64,000 nt of DNA, from contig NZ_FOXX01000007.1 in the NCBI RefSeq assembly GCF_900115845.1, positions 124,001 through 188,000 of the forward strand, in the 5' to 3' direction. This document shows positions 1 to 7,744 of this stretch, in pieces; the first letter of the stretch is position 1, and every line of letters begins with the position of its first letter. Source of the DNA: Priestia endophytica DSM 13796. Its GTDB lineage: Bacteria; Bacillota; Bacilli; Bacillales; Bacillaceae_H. The position numbers and the translations under genes are program-made. The notes under the pieces were generated by a model. It ran no database searches, was not told where the DNA came from, and saw nothing but the letters and a program-made list of their open reading frames with translations.

Positions 1-1
1 G

Positions 2-136
2 CTTCAGTCTAATGATCTTTCAATTGGAATCATTAGTCATGTTCAAGAGCTGCGTGCACGTCTGCCTAAACGCCTTATTGTTGAGAAAGCAGATGATCTT
101 GGCAATGGAACAAAAGTGAAATTCGAAACGCTTTAA
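2..136 (+). CDS. sbcC: Exonuclease SbcC, C-terminal fragment
   Basis: Only the last 44 codons are present; the gene enters from the left edge. The visible residues include the stretch SIGIISHVQELRARLPKRL, typical of the C-terminal ATPase lobe of SbcC/Rad50 proteins, where a conserved His follows the D-loop region. SbcC pairs with SbcD to form a nuclease that cleaves hairpins and processes DNA ends. The following gene is an HNH protein and then the gerP operon in opposite orientation, matching the sbcC-yisB-gerP order of Bacillus subtilis, which supports the call. The catalytic Walker motifs lie outside the window. Confidence 0.85.
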   Translation, partial: LQSNDLSIGIISHVQELRARLPKRLIVEKADDLGNGTKVKFETL

Positions 137-158
137 AGGAGAAAGGAGCAGGTATGGT

Positions 159-467
159 GTGGCAAGATCAAAAGAAGAGCGACGAATTGGTCGATGTGAG
201 CTTTGTGGAAGAGATGATGTTTATACAACTGTTCATCATTTAACTCCAAAGGAAATGGGAGGCACATTTGAACCAACAGCAAACCTTTGTATTCCTTGTC
301 ACAAGCAAATTCACGCTCTTTATACAAATGACGAGCTAGCAGTTCGATTGAATACAATTCCTAACTTGCAGCAGGATGAAAAAATCAGTAAATTTATTAA
401 GTGGATCAGAAAGCAGCCGTCATCACGCCTCCCAAGAACACGCAAGTCTAATAGTAGAAAAGCATAA
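159..467 (+). CDS. yisB: HNH endonuclease family protein YisB
   Basis: A 102-residue protein with a zinc-ribbon HNH core: C14-x2-C17, the HH pair at 26-27, then C44-x2-C47-H48 and H52. This is the pattern of small HNH nucleases that bind a structural zinc and one catalytic metal. I chose the GTG at 159 because AAGGAG lies about ten bases upstream and because the nearby ATG at 154 is out of frame. The C-terminus is basic (RKQPSSRLPRTRKSNSRK), suiting nucleic-acid contact. It follows sbcC by 22 bases and is probably cotranscribed with it. The substrate is unknown; nuclease activity is inferred from the motif. Confidence 0.8.
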   Translation: MARSKEERRIGRCELCGRDDVYTTVHHLTPKEMGGTFEPTANLCIPCHKQIHALYTNDELAVRLNTIPNLQQDEKISKFIKWIRKQPSSRLPRTRKSNSRKA

Positions 468-497
468 AAAAACAGGCCTCGACGGCCTGTTTTTTTT
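465..497. terminator. Bidirectional terminator between yisB and gerPF
   Basis: Inverted repeat ACAGGCC (472-478) and GGCCTGT (484-490) with a five-base loop, flanked by an A-run on the left and a T-run on the right. It can therefore end transcription of both convergent units. Confidence 0.9.
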
Positions 498-717
498 ATC
501 CATTTCCTGCTATGGTTTGATCTGCAATATCTGGGTCGAACGTATTTGTAGCAGATCCGCCTGTATTTGTGTTAATAAGGTTCCCTGTATTTCCAGATCC
601 CGATCCATAAGCAACTTTTGAAGTGTCTTTAGGTGAAACATAAAAGGTATCCCCAAATGTAACAACACCACCGCCGCCAATGCTTACAATTTGTACAGGT
701 CCAACAAGTGCTGGCAT
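496..717 (-). CDS. gerPF: Spore germination protein GerPF
   Basis: A 73-residue protein starting MPALVGPVQIVSIGGG, the GerPA/GerPF family signature, with a low-complexity Gly/Ser/Asn/Thr C-terminal half. GerP proteins are coat components that let germinants cross the spore coat to reach their receptors. The start at 717 was preferred to an upstream in-frame ATG because GGAGGG lies just upstream and because it aligns with GerPA of the same operon, which begins MPAIVGAVSVNS. It is the last gene of gerPABCDEF, one base after the gerPE stop codon, and is followed by the shared terminator. Confidence 0.9.
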   Translation of the reverse strand: MPALVGPVQIVSIGGGGVVTFGDTFYVSPKDTSKVAYGSGSGNTGNLINTNTGGSATNTFDPDIADQTIAGNG

Positions 718-718
718 G

Positions 719-1114
719 CTATCCCTCCTCTCTTTCTCCCTGCTCTTTCTCTCGCCGATCACTTAGAAGCTGTCTAATATGTTTAACACGTGAATAACAT
801 TTTATATCTTTTGTTGAGCCAACTTGAACAACAGAAGATGTAGAAGCTCCAGTCACCCGAACCGATCCAACATGAATCATATTAGATTCGTTATATTTTA
901 CCGTTGGAATTCGTTTTAAAGTTAGTAGAGGATAGCTTCGTTTAAAAAGTATATAATCTTTAAAATTTCCTTCCCTGCCCAAAAAAAGTTCTGCTTCACG
1001 TTGTATAGCGATTACTTTTGCCGAAGCTCTAATATGTGTTGAATCGCCGATATTAAAAATAGAGCTAGATGTTAAGGAATTCATTTGAAACCAATCTACT
1101 TTTGAAGTACGCAT
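719..1114 (-). CDS. gerPE: Spore germination protein GerPE
   Basis: A 131-residue protein, identified by its place between gerPD and gerPF and by the stretch SSSIFNIGDSTHIRASAKVIAIQREAE, which resembles the SSVF-IGD element found in the other short GerP proteins. Its role, known from the family, is in the spore coat and concerns germinant access. The ATG at 1114 is preceded by AAAGGAG. The stop codon is one base from the start of gerPF, so the two are probably translationally coupled. Confidence 0.85.
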   Translation of the reverse strand: MRTSKVDWFQMNSLTSSSIFNIGDSTHIRASAKVIAIQREAELFLGREGNFKDYILFKRSYPLLTLKRIPTVKYNESNMIHVGSVRVTGASTSSVVQVGSTKDIKCYSRVKHIRQLLSDRREKEQGEREEG

Positions 1115-1126
1115 ACTTTTTCTCCT

Positions 1127-1306
1127 TTATTGTAAAGACAGAGGAACATAAGGACCGATAATAAGAGACTCTGGAGGTGTATCGTAGGCAGAGGAAAGAG
1201 CTATGCTTTCAGTATCACCAATCAAAAATACAGAAGAGGTAGATACACCAAGCACATGAATATTTCCAACAAGTAAGTCTCTATTCACAATCGTATAATT
1301 CATCAT
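1127..1306 (-). CDS. gerPD: Spore germination protein GerPD
   Basis: A 59-residue ORF reading MMNYTIVNRDLLVGNIHVLG and then STSSVFLIGDTESIALSSAYDT, ending at a TAA at 1127-1129. The SSVFLIGD element is shared with GerPB and GerPE. Two adjacent ATG codons (1306 and 1303) are possible starts; AAAGGAG is seven bases before the first. The first ATG overlaps the gerPC TGA, indicating translational coupling. The short length makes it easy to miss, but the operon is complete only with it. Confidence 0.88.
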   Translation of the reverse strand: MMNYTIVNRDLLVGNIHVLGVSTSSVFLIGDTESIALSSAYDTPPESLIIGPYVPLSLQ

Positions 1307-1914
1307 TTTTCGGCTCCTTTAAATGATTGAGGGAGATGTGTTAAAAAGGCATCGATTCCCCGTTTCATATCCTGAGTAATTTGAGTTTTTATACTTTCTT
1401 TTTTCTCTTCTCTTGATTGCTCGTCATCTCGTTGCTGTAGATGGAAAAGAATCCGTTCTTCAAGCTGCTTCTTTATATCTTCTGTAATGAAATCATAATA
1501 GGATTCATGTAAGTTGATTCCTTTCTCCCTAGCAAGGTCACGAATCCAATCATGGCCGTTTCCTTCTAATAAGGTGAGCGTCTCTTCATAAATTTCATCG
1601 CCTAGCTCTTTTATATGTGCATTCCGATTTGGTGGAGTTAAGTCACTCTGACTAATGCTGAAATCTTCAATCTGATGATCAGGAGAAAGTGGATTAAGTC
1701 CTATATTTAGCGTTCCTTCTAGTGTTTCAATTTTGAGTTGATCAAACTTGTATTCAATTCTGTCGATTTTAGTTGAAGGGGCCTCTTTTAATGAATTCAT
1801 CTGTTTCTGGAGGGTTCCTATAGCTTGCTCAAGCTGCAGAATTCGCTGATTCTGTTGTTGAATTTGGGTCTGAAGTTGGTGGATATATGTTTGCATCGTT
1901 CCTCCGTATTGCAT
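1303..1914 (-). CDS. gerPC: Spore germination protein GerPC
   Basis: A 203-residue protein with an N-terminal glutamine-rich coiled coil (roughly residues 8-50, with heptad leucines and isoleucines) followed by a mixed acidic region. That architecture and the operon position identify GerPC, the largest GerP coat protein. The start at 1914 (MQYGGTMQ) is preferred over the ATG at 1935 because GGAGGAG lies within the latter's first codons, correctly spaced for 1914. The end overlaps the gerPD start. Confidence 0.87.
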   Translation of the reverse strand: MQYGGTMQTYIHQLQTQIQQQNQRILQLEQAIGTLQKQMNSLKEAPSTKIDRIEYKFDQLKIETLEGTLNIGLNPLSPDHQIEDFSISQSDLTPPNRNAHIKELGDEIYEETLTLLEGNGHDWIRDLAREKGINLHESYYDFITEDIKKQLEERILFHLQQRDDEQSREEKKESIKTQITQDMKRGIDAFLTHLPQSFKGAEK

Positions 1915-1998
1915 AAAGAATCTCCTCCATTTCATATGAGTAAGCTACTTTTATACATTATGCATGTGCCCAAAAGATGTGAAGGAGTTCTTCTCAAC

Positions 1999-2238
1999 TC
2001 ATACGTTCTTTTTTCTTCCTAAATTAAGAGGAACGCTTGGTGCTTCTGGATCAACAATGTTTGTGGTCTCACCTGGTTTTACGGTTTCAGGAGCCTTCCC
2101 TGTGAAGCCACCTGTATTGTAAAGCTGCGCAAGAGAACGAATCATTCCAGCGCTTCCAATTTGAAAAACAGAAGAGTTACTAACGCTCGCAATCCGGATT
2201 GAATGGATGCAAATGCTTTGATTTACATAGAAATTCAT
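1999..2238 (-). CDS. gerPB: Spore germination protein GerPB
   Basis: A 79-residue protein beginning MNFYVNQSICIHSIRIASVS followed by NSSVFQIGSAG. This carries the family SSVF-IG element, followed by a proline-rich tail. It is the second gene of the gerP operon, 12 bases after gerPA. GerPB belongs to the set of coat proteins required for germinants to pass through the coat layers. The gap to gerPC is about 85 bases with no clear hairpin. Confidence 0.88.
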   Translation of the reverse strand: MNFYVNQSICIHSIRIASVSNSSVFQIGSAGMIRSLAQLYNTGGFTGKAPETVKPGETTNIVDPEAPSVPLNLGRKKNV

Positions 2239-2250
2239 AACCTCACCTCA

Positions 2251-2472
2251 TTAAGCATTGGCCGCTATAGGTTGATCAATAAAGTCTTGATCCTGCGTAT
2301 TCGTTGAACTAATTTTATTGTTAATCACCAATCCATCTCCAGTGCTAAAAGATCCTGCTCCAGCAAATGTTTTAGAATTTGCTGAAGGTGCGATTGTATA
2401 AACGTCTCCAATATGAAAAATACTTGCTGTTCCAACACTATTTACACTAACTGCTCCAACAATAGCTGGCAT
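2251..2472 (-). CDS. gerPA: Spore germination protein GerPA
   Basis: A 73-residue protein, MPAIVGAVSVNSVGTASIFH followed by IGDVYTIAPSANSKTFAGAG and a Ser/Thr/Asn-rich end. It is clearly paralogous to GerPF at the other end of the operon, as in other Bacillus species. It is the first gene of the unit and lies about 30 bases downstream of a sigma-K-like promoter. Confidence 0.92.
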   Translation of the reverse strand: MPAIVGAVSVNSVGTASIFHIGDVYTIAPSANSKTFAGAGSFSTGDGLVINNKISSTNTQDQDFIDQPIAANA

Positions 2473-2502
2473 AAAAACACCCTTTGATTTTGAGTTATAG
2501 TG

Positions 2503-2531
2503 TATCGTATGTTAGGACGAAATATAAGGTG
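2503..2531 (-). promoter_or_regulatory. Sigma-K-like promoter of gerPABCDEF
   Basis: On the minus strand CATACGATA (2511-2503) matches the sigma-K -10 pattern CATANNNTA exactly. A CAC element (2531-2529) sits 17 bases upstream, as the short sigma-K -35 element should. gerP operons are known to be expressed in the mother cell under sigma-K, which fits. Confidence 0.75.
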
Positions 2532-2605
2532 ATAGCCTATTTATCCCTTTGTAATTGGAATAAATTTCTGACCCCTTTAAAGCTGATGATCTATTAAGTT
2601 TCAGC

Positions 2606-2611
2606 TATAAT
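2606..2611 (+). promoter_or_regulatory. Possible -10 hexamer upstream of the DUF418 gene
   Basis: A perfect TATAAT lies 37 bases before the ATG at 2649. I see no good -35 at 16-18 bases upstream (CTGATG at best), so this is only a possible start signal. Confidence 0.4.
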
Positions 2612-2648
2612 GGATGGCTAAGAGAGAAATGAATAAGGAAGTGAGAAA

Positions 2649-3812
2649 ATGAATGGAATAAAAGATGAAAGAATAGCAACTGTTGACCTCTTGAGAGGGT
2701 TCGCTCTTTTAGGGATTCTACTTGTCAACATGCCTGGATTTTATTCACCTTCTATCTATATGGATTCCTTTGAGGATACCCACTCAAAAATATATATGGT
2801 TATAGATATTTTAGGACAGGGAAGTTTCTATCCTATTTTCGCTACTTTATTTGGTTTTGGATTTATGAAAATCTTTCAAACTTCTTTTAAGAATAATGTT
2901 GCTTTTACTCCTTTGTTTTCAAGAAGGCTGTTTTTACTTTTGTGTATCGGATGTGTACATGCTTTTGTTATTTGGTATGGTGATATTTTAATTTTGTATG
3001 CTGTGTGCGGTTTTTTTCTCCTTTTTTTTCAAGAAGCAAGAGGGCGCACCTTCCTTTATTGGGGAGGAGCTTTATTTATTATTCCAAGTATCATTATGAT
3101 TCTTCTTCTTATCGTTGCTTCGTTCTCAAAAGCAGAGTCAAATGCTGTTGGCGTCGTGCAGCCGCTTATTGATAGTTCCATAAGTGCTTATAGAGATGGA
3201 AGCATTGCTGAGATTTTTTCTCAGCGTTTCCTTGATTGGTATTATATCAATAATATAGGGACGTTCCCGCTTCTATTCTTATCTGTTTTTCCTTTCTTTC
3301 TAATCGGAGCCTTTTTAGCAAAAGAAAAAGGTTTTGAACGTATAAAGGAAAATGTTCTTTTCATTAAATATGTATGTATGATATGCTTTTTTGCTTTCCT
3401 ATTTTTTAAAGTGCTTCCGTATTTGATTGGGTTTAACGTAGCTACGGACTTTATGCAAGACAGCGTTGGCGGACCTTTAGGAGCAATCTTTTATATTACA
3501 CTGTTTATGCTATATGGTGAAAAAATACCGCGGTTTGCCGCGCAGCCTCTACAGTCAGCAGGAAGAATGGCACTCACAAATTATATTGCTCAATCTGTTG
3601 TATGTACGCTCCTGTTTTATAATTATGGATTAGGTTTTTATGGAAACGTAACAGTTATGGAAGGCTTTCTGTTAGCCCTTGGTTTCTTTGTTGTTCAATG
3701 CATTGGAAGTTCTATTATCCTGAAGAGATACTCTAGAGGTCCTTTGGAGCATCTTCTGCGCTCCTTCACATATCGAGGAATGAAAAATGAAAAAAACGCA
3801 GTTGGAAAGTAG
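2649..3812 (+). CDS. DUF418 family multispanning membrane protein
   Basis: A 387-residue protein with about eight to ten hydrophobic segments. The N-terminal motif ERIATVDLLRGFALLGILLV is characteristic of the DUF418/YeiB family, which is distantly related to membrane acyltransferase-like folds. The C-terminal part (about 235-375) carries PLQSAGRMALTNYIAQS, the conserved core of the DUF418 domain. It is preceded by AAGGAAGTGAG. Its function is not established and the substrate cannot be read from sequence. It stands alone, divergent from gerP and upstream of yisK. Confidence 0.82.
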   Translation: MNGIKDERIATVDLLRGFALLGILLVNMPGFYSPSIYMDSFEDTHSKIYMVIDILGQGSFYPIFATLFGFGFMKIFQTSFKNNVAFTPLFSRRLFLLLCIGCVHAFVIWYGDILILYAVCGFFLLFFQEARGRTFLYWGGALFIIPSIIMILLLIVASFSKAESNAVGVVQPLIDSSISAYRDGSIAEIFSQRFLDWYYINNIGTFPLLFLSVFPFFLIGAFLAKEKGFERIKENVLFIKYVCMICFFAFLFFKVLPYLIGFNVATDFMQDSVGGPLGAIFYITLFMLYGEKIPRFAAQPLQSAGRMALTNYIAQSVVCTLLFYNYGLGFYGNVTVMEGFLLALGFFVVQCIGSSIILKRYSRGPLEHLLRSFTYRGMKNEKNAVGK

Positions 3813-3867
3813 GAATATAGAAAGAAAGAGCGAATTGTTTAAAAGGTAGAAAGAGGAGGAATAAAAA

Positions 3868-4752
3868 ATGAAATTTGTGACAGCTAGACTACATGATGAT
3901 GAGTTTATTGGTATGATCCAAGGAGAGAAAGCAATTCATATAAATAAAATTGCAAAAGAGCGTTTTCAGACAGATATTCCAACAAATATGATTTCATTTA
4001 TTGAGCATTTTCATTATTTTGAACATATTATTAAGGAAATTATCGAAGAAAAAGGGCATGATGCTTTTTCATATTCCATAGAGGAAACAGAGATTCTTGC
4101 TCCAATTCCAAGACCGAGTAAAAATGTATTTTGTGTTGGAAAGAACTATCGTGATCATGCCATTGAAATGGGAAGTGAACAAGATATCCCAACGAATCTT
4201 ATGATGTTTTCAAAGGCACCAACAGCTGTAGTAGGCCCTGATGCACCTATTTTACGACATGAAGATGTAACAGATGAATTAGATTATGAGGGAGAGCTTG
4301 CTGTTATTATCGGAAAAAAAGGAAAATCAATTTCTAAAGATGATGCTTTTCATCACGTTTTTGGTTATACCATTTTGAATGATATTACAGCACGAGATTT
4401 GCAGTCAAAACATAAACAGTTTCTAATCGGAAAGAGTTTGGATACTTCGTGTCCAATGGGGCCTTTTATTGTGCATAAATCAGAAATTGAGAATGCAGCA
4501 AATTTACATATTGAAACGAGAGTAAATGGAGAAATAAGACAAGATGGCAATACAGAACAGTTTATTTTTCCGATTGAAGAAATTATTGCAACGTTATCAA
4601 AAGGAACAACACTTGAACCTGGTGACATTATTGCTACAGGAACGCCTGCTGGAGTTGGAAAAGGATTTAATCCACCAAAATTTCTATCTTCAGGGGACAT
4701 CATTGAAATAACAGTTGAAGGTATTGGAACATTAAGAAATAAAGTGCAGTAA
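3868..4752 (+). CDS. yisK: Fumarylacetoacetate hydrolase family protein YisK
   Basis: A 294-residue protein with the FAH-domain core from about residue 88 (PRPSKNVFCVGKNYRDHAIE) to the end. It shows the acidic metal-binding stretch DELDYEGELAVIIGK and the later NDITARDLQ and ATGTPAGVG motifs. The family holds divalent metal-dependent C-C bond hydrolases and decarboxylases. B. subtilis YisK has been linked to oxaloacetate decarboxylation and to the cell-shape protein Mbl; this is family knowledge, not visible here. AGAGGAGGA precedes the start. Position before yisN and asnO matches B. subtilis. Confidence 0.85.
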   Translation: MKFVTARLHDDEFIGMIQGEKAIHINKIAKERFQTDIPTNMISFIEHFHYFEHIIKEIIEEKGHDAFSYSIEETEILAPIPRPSKNVFCVGKNYRDHAIEMGSEQDIPTNLMMFSKAPTAVVGPDAPILRHEDVTDELDYEGELAVIIGKKGKSISKDDAFHHVFGYTILNDITARDLQSKHKQFLIGKSLDTSCPMGPFIVHKSEIENAANLHIETRVNGEIRQDGNTEQFIFPIEEIIATLSKGTTLEPGDIIATGTPAGVGKGFNPPKFLSSGDIIEITVEGIGTLRNKVQ

Positions 4753-4753
4753 C

Positions 4754-4792
4754 CAAAAAAGATCGTAAGAATTCTTCTTACGATCTTTTTTT
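4754..4792. terminator. Bidirectional terminator between yisK and yisN
   Basis: Perfect 11-bp stem GATCGTAAGAA (4761-4771) with TTCTTACGATC (4775-4785) and a three-base loop, flanked by an A-run and a T-run. The yisN stop codon abuts it. Confidence 0.92.
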
Positions 4793-5354
4793 ATCCCAAT
4801 TTTCTTAAATCAGATGATAAGAACTGCTCACCTGTATTGAGTGTAATCTCAAACCGGTCGTTTTCTTCACTACAATTAAAGTGGTGATGCACTGAACAGA
4901 TTCTTTCTTCGTTATCAAATATAAGGAAATTCACGCCGTTTCTTTCACCATCAGTAGGTAAGAAACATAAAGTGTTAAAGCAATAAATACAATCATAAAG
5001 AGAAAAAGAGAGATCATTCAATAGTTGGCTTAAGCGCATGAATGAGTGAGTTGAAAGCTCATCAATAAGAAGTTGATAAGCGTGTTGTAGTTTTTTTCCA
5101 ACGCGTAGCTCTGCCCCATCTTGTAAAAAGCAAACTGTGTTGTTAATTTCAAATGAATTATCTTTTTTCCAACATGCTTTTTGCCAATGACCTTTCCAAT
5201 ATACCTCACAAGATGAGCTAAGAATATCTTGGAGCATTGAAGCTTCATCTTCTTCATCAAAAAAAATCCATTGTGAATCAATACATTCAAGCGTTCCTGA
5301 AATAAAGGAGCGTGGTTGCATTTCTAAGCACTGCGTTTTCGATAAATTTTTCAT
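4791..5354 (-). CDS. yisN: DUF2777-like protein YisN
   Basis: A 187-residue soluble protein of unknown function. Its RSFISGTLECIDSQWIFFDEEDEAS-type N-terminus and the central segment SLYDCIYCFNTL resemble B. subtilis YisN, and its place next to asnO agrees. It is rich in acidic and aromatic residues, with several cysteines including a Cys-x2-Cys in DCIYCF, and has no membrane segment. The start at 5354 was chosen over an upstream ATG because GGAGGAG is six bases before it. Whether the cysteines bind metal is not known. Confidence 0.7.
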   Translation of the reverse strand: MKNLSKTQCLEMQPRSFISGTLECIDSQWIFFDEEDEASMLQDILSSSCEVYWKGHWQKACWKKDNSFEINNTVCFLQDGAELRVGKKLQHAYQLLIDELSTHSFMRLSQLLNDLSFSLYDCIYCFNTLCFLPTDGERNGVNFLIFDNEERICSVHHHFNCSEENDRFEITLNTGEQFLSSDLRKLG

Positions 5355-5546
5355 AGGCCACTCCTCCAAATGGTTTGTTGAAAATCCTATTACTATTCTT
5401 TGTTGTCTAATTTCCTATTTTCTATAACTATAAAACACAAAATTTTGAAGAAAAAGCGGATGGACAAATCAACCTCTTACTTTTTACGCATAAGATAGCA
5501 CTATTGAAAAAGCTATGGACCACGATAATGAAAGGGTGGGGAAAAC

Positions 5547-7391
5547 ATGTGTGGTATTACTGGTTGGATCGATTATAATCAGAACCTACTGAAAAAGCGT
5601 GACACAATTGAAAGGATGACAAAAACACTTGAAAAAAGAGGGCCTGATGATACGAACACTTGGGTAAGAGAGCATGTATCTTTTGGACATAAGCGTCTTG
5701 TTGTAGTTGATCCAAGCGGCGGCATACAGCCAATGACAAGAGATAAAAAAGAAAATTCTTACACCATTTGCTATAATGGAGAACTTTATAATACAGAAGA
5801 TATTCGTAAGGAACTTTTAAAGAGAGGCTATACATTTAACGGTCATTCTGATACTGAGGTTCTTCTTCTTTCCTATGTAGAGTGGAGAGAGAAATGTGTT
5901 GAACATTTTAACGGTATTTTTGCTTTTGCCATTTGGGATGAAGAACAACAATCTCTTTTTATGGCTCGCGACAGACTCGGCGTAAAGCCGCTGTTTTATC
6001 GTGTATATAGAGGAGGGCTTCAATTTGCTTCAGAGCTAAAAGCTATTCTTGCTCATGAAGATGTAGAGGTAGAAATTACGTACGACGGATTAGCTGAAGT
6101 ATTAGGTCTTGGTCCATCACATACGCCTGGCCATGGAATTTTTAAAGGGATTGACGAACTGCGTGCTGCACATGCTTTGACATTTAGTAGAGAAGGATTG
6201 AACATATGGCGCTACTGGAATGTGAAAAGTGAAAAACATACCGATTCACTTGAAGAGACAGCAGAACATGTGCGAGAACTGTTTCAGGATGCTGTAACAA
6301 GACAGCTTGTTTCTGATGTTCCAGTTTGTACCTTTTTATCGGGGGGAATCGATTCAAGTGCCATTACAGCCATTGCTGCCAATGCTTTTCGGGAACAAGG
6401 CCAGTCCCTTCATACTTACTCAATTGACTATGAAGATAACGAGAAGTTCTTTAAAGCATCAGAGTTCCAACCAAACTCAGATGGAGTATACATCAAAAAG
6501 ATGTCTGATGAATTTAAGACAATTCACCATAGCTGTGTGATTAACAATGAAGAGCTTGCTCATTATTTAGAAGAATCTGTGCTTGTTCGAGACATACCAG
6601 GCATGGCTGATATCGATTCTTCTCTCCTTTGGTTTTGTAAAGAAATTAAGAAAGACTTTGTTGTTGGTCTTTCAGGTGAATGTGCAGATGAAATTTTCGG
6701 TGGATATCCTTGGTTCCATAAAACGCATGCTCTTTCTTCTGATAACTTTCCATGGATGCGCTCTGTTGATGCAAGGGTAGATCTTTTAAAAGACGAGTGG
6801 CAAAAAAAACTCTCATTGAAGGAATATGTAAAGAACGGCTATGAGCAATCCATTAAGGAAGTTCCCGCTCTTGACGGGGAAAGTGAAGAAGAGGCAAATA
6901 GAAGAAACTTATTTTATCTGAATATGATTTGGTTTATGCCAACGCTTCTTGATCGAAAAGACCGTATGAGTATGGGAGCAAGTCTGGAAGTGCGCGTTCC
7001 ATTTGCTGATCATCGTCTTGTAGAGTACGTATGGAACATTCCATGGGAGATGAAAATGGCAGGAGGATATGAGAAAGGGATTTTAAGAAAAGCGCTTGAA
7101 GGAGTACTTCCAAACGAAGTTCTTTATCGCAAAAAAAGTCCATATCCTAAAACACACAATCCTCACTATACAAACATTGTGCAAAAATGGTTAAAAGATA
7201 TTTTAAAAGACTCTAATTCACCTCTTTATGAGCTTTTTAATGCTGAAAAACTTAAGGCAATTGCGGATTCAAAAGGAAAAGAGTTTTCTGTTCCTTGGTT
7301 CGGGCAGCTTATGACAGGTCCGCAGCTTCTAGCCCACCTTTGTCAGATTCATGTTTGGTTTGAGAATTACAATATTAAAATTGTGAAATAA
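5547..7391 (+). CDS. asnO: Asparagine synthetase (glutamine-hydrolysing) AsnO/AsnB
   Basis: A 614-residue enzyme that makes asparagine from aspartate, ATP and glutamine. Cys2 (MCGITGW) is the nucleophile of the N-terminal class II glutaminase domain, and RGPDD near residue 32 and NGELYN near 72 are glutamine-site motifs. The C-terminal synthetase domain carries the PP-loop SGGIDSS near residue 265 and GECADEIFGGYPW. It is full length. AAAGGGTGGGG precedes the ATG. Because it follows yisK and yisN, I name it asnO after the syntenic B. subtilis gene; by sequence alone asnB is also possible. Confidence 0.88.
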   Translation: MCGITGWIDYNQNLLKKRDTIERMTKTLEKRGPDDTNTWVREHVSFGHKRLVVVDPSGGIQPMTRDKKENSYTICYNGELYNTEDIRKELLKRGYTFNGHSDTEVLLLSYVEWREKCVEHFNGIFAFAIWDEEQQSLFMARDRLGVKPLFYRVYRGGLQFASELKAILAHEDVEVEITYDGLAEVLGLGPSHTPGHGIFKGIDELRAAHALTFSREGLNIWRYWNVKSEKHTDSLEETAEHVRELFQDAVTRQLVSDVPVCTFLSGGIDSSAITAIAANAFREQGQSLHTYSIDYEDNEKFFKASEFQPNSDGVYIKKMSDEFKTIHHSCVINNEELAHYLEESVLVRDIPGMADIDSSLLWFCKEIKKDFVVGLSGECADEIFGGYPWFHKTHALSSDNFPWMRSVDARVDLLKDEWQKKLSLKEYVKNGYEQSIKEVPALDGESEEEANRRNLFYLNMIWFMPTLLDRKDRMSMGASLEVRVPFADHRLVEYVWNIPWEMKMAGGYEKGILRKALEGVLPNEVLYRKKSPYPKTHNPHYTNIVQKWLKDILKDSNSPLYELFNAEKLKAIADSKGKEFSVPWFGQLMTGPQLLAHLCQIHVWFENYNIKIVK

Positions 7392-7397
7392 AGCTAA

Positions 7398-7434
7398 AAA
7401 CATAGTCTCCTTTTTGGAGAGACTATGTTTTTTT
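7398..7434 (+). terminator. Terminator after asnO
   Basis: Stem AAACATAGTCTC (7398-7409) with GAGACTATGTTT (7419-7430), a nine-base loop and a run of T. Confidence 0.92.
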
Positions 7435-7744
7435 AATGCAACATTAAGGATAAGGAGTAAAAAAGTAGGCTTTATTTGGACAAGTTATCGTTGAAAAATG
7501 AGAAAACTTTTGTAACTAAAGATGATAAAAATAGAATTTTAGCAACAATTAGTTAGAAGCCTTTTCCTATGAAGTAGGGATTTTTTTTAGAAAATTAGAA
7601 AAAAAGAAGACGGATTTTAAAAAAAGAGGTTTATTCTATGTAGAATAAGGGTAAATGTTTAGTTCACCTGTGTAATTTATCTGATATTTTAGGTCTAAAA
7701 GGTGACAATCAAGGAACAATAAACCTAAGAGGTGATGACAATCA
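7435..7744. other. Intergenic region upstream of the opu operon
   Basis: About 310 AT-rich bases without a convincing ORF. It contains the sigma-B-like promoter described separately. Just before the gene there is a short imperfect direct repeat: GGTGACAATCAA near 7701 and GGTGATGACAATCAA near 7731. The second copy carries the ribosome binding site AGAGGTGATG. I see no leader RNA that I can name. Confidence 0.5.
7627..7654 (+). promoter_or_regulatory. Sigma-B-like promoter of the osmoprotectant transporter
   Basis: AGGTTTAT (7627-7634) and GGGTAA (7649-7654) are separated by 14 bases, close to the sigma-B pattern GTTTAA-N12-15-GGGTAT. It is about 90 bases upstream of the first ATG. Sigma-B control of Bacillus osmoprotectant uptake genes is known, so the position is sensible. 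A sigma-A promoter may exist too but I could not place one. Confidence 0.55.

Noticed and set aside
4365-4703. 112-residue minus-strand ORF inside yisK
   Set aside because: Antisense to the conserved FAH core; nothing suggests it is translated.
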